Below, piece after piece: positions 63,369 through 64,000 of a stretch of 64,000 nucleotides of DNA (position 1 is the stretch's first letter; every line of letters starts with the position of its first letter). The DNA is from Anaerotignum propionicum DSM 1682. Lineage in GTDB: Bacteria; Bacillota; Clostridia; Lachnospirales; Anaerotignaceae. The notes under the pieces were generated by a model, which was given only the letters and a program-made list of their open reading frames with translations, was not told the origin of the DNA and made no database searches. The stretch spans positions 1,488,001 through 1,552,000 of the forward strand of contig NZ_CP014223.1 in the NCBI RefSeq assembly GCF_001561955.1, given 5' to 3'. Position numbers and translations under genes: made by a program.

Positions 63369-64000
63369 ATGGATTTACCGATGTCATGGTTAAAAGAGTA
63401 TGCCGATGTAAACGTAGGCATTAAAGAATATGTAGAAGATATTACAATGAGCGGCTCTAAGGTGGAGGGTTACACCACTTTAGCGGGAGAAATTAAAAAT
63501 GTTGTTTCCGGGTATATCAAAGCCATTGAAAAGCACCCTGATGCAGATAAACTTCAGATTTGTACCATTGATGCTGGGCAAGGTAAGGATTTGACCATTG
63601 TAACAGGAGCACAAAATATCAAAGTTGGGGACTATGTGCCCGTTGCTTTAGATGGTTCTGTGATTACTGGAGGAAAAGAAATCAAAACAGGGGCTTTGCG
63701 TGGTGTTGAATCTCAAGGTATGCTTTGTTCTGTAGAGGAATTGGGCTGTGACCGTCATGATTTCCCCGAAGCACCTGAGAATGGTATCTATATTTTCCCC
63801 GAAGCTGTTGAATTGGGCAAAGATGTCGTAGAATTGTTAGACATTAAAGATGTGGTAGTGGAATTTGAAATCACTTCCAACCGTCCCGATTGCTTTAGCA
63901 TTTTAGGTTTGGCAAGGGAGACTGCCGCAACCTATAAAGGTGAATTCAGATACCCTGAAATCACAGTAAAAGAAGAGGGGACAGGTAAAATTGAAGAAAT
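63369..64000 (+). CDS. pheT: Phenylalanyl-tRNA synthetase beta subunit, partial (runs off window)
   Basis: Open reading frame from ATG 63369 (AAAGGAGA before it) to the window edge, about 210 residues of roughly 800. Starts MDLPMSWLKEYADVNV; an EMAP-like tRNA-binding domain follows (KNVVSGYIKAIEKHPDADKL to GMLCSVEELG) and then the beginning of the B3/B4-preceding region with EITSNRPDCFSILGLARE. Partner of PheS in the same operon. Confidence 0.96.
   Translation, partial: MDLPMSWLKEYADVNVGIKEYVEDITMSGSKVEGYTTLAGEIKNVVSGYIKAIEKHPDADKLQICTIDAGQGKDLTIVTGAQNIKVGDYVPVALDGSVITGGKEIKTGALRGVESQGMLCSVEELGCDRHDFPEAPENGIYIFPEAVELGKDVVELLDIKDVVVEFEITSNRPDCFSILGLARETAATYKGEFRYPEITVKEEGTGKIEE

Overview
The window looks like chromosomal DNA of a low-GC, spore-forming, motile anaerobe of the class Clostridia, probably related to Lachnospiraceae or Anaerotignum-like bacteria; the genus cannot be fixed from sequence alone. 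The evidence is the AT-rich base composition, strong Shine-Dalgarno sites, four T-box leaders in front of amino-acid genes (proS, thrS, metY, pheST), dipicolinate synthase genes (dpaAB, spore core), a SpoIID-domain protein, a short archaeal-type prolyl-tRNA synthetase, Feo iron uptake and a chemoreceptor. I see no rRNA, tRNA, CRISPR array, prophage or insertion sequence.

Layout. 1-4.8 kb: a putrescine-type aminotransferase, a CoA-acylating-type aldehyde dehydrogenase and an NhaC-family antiporter with a structured leader, possibly an amine-degradation set. 5.1-6.6 kb: ECF sigma factor plus membrane anti-sigma factor. 6.8-10.3 kb: a very AT-rich accessory stretch of small unknown genes, broken reading frames, an amidase and a VOC protein. 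10.2-12.4 kb: feoA, a feoB cut off in its membrane domain, and a divergent DtxR-type regulator. 12.7-14 kb: PadR regulator and methyltransferase with a clear operator inside the promoter. 14.2-23.7 kb: secreted GHL10 hydrolase, a fused aroE-aroK, a two-subunit permease under a MarR regulator, a chemoreceptor, a broken VOC gene and a two-subunit UxaA-type dehydratase.

23.7-37.3 kb is a mostly housekeeping block: proS, an isochorismatase-fold hydrolase, M29 aminopeptidase, ClC transporter, polar amino acid ABC transporter, YbjQ, CorA-like transporter, thrS and infC-rpmI-rplT. 37.4-47.5 kb is metabolic: AEC transporter; XRE-cupin regulator, YkvI-type transporter and class III aminotransferase; then a nucleoside phosphorylase divergent from a five-gene set (paired YdcZ half-transporters, PfkB sugar kinase, flavin oxidoreductase, zinc dehydrogenase) that reads like an uncharacterised nucleoside or sugar salvage route. 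47.8-64 kb: sbcD and a frameshifted sbcC, dpaAB, the methionine pair metY-metA (O-acetylhomoserine route), SpoIID protein, queA, rarA, pheS and the start of pheT.

Five reading frames are damaged (6.9, 9.6, 10.2, 21.5 and 51.25 kb). Some are certainly decay; the two single-base breaks next to homopolymers (9.89 and 51.25 kb) could be sequencing errors. No single locus is certainly a new system. The best candidates are the phosphorylase/YdcZ/kinase cluster, the aminotransferase/acylating dehydrogenase/antiporter set with its structured leader, and the AT-rich small-gene island. All functions are inferred from motifs and context; no database search was run.
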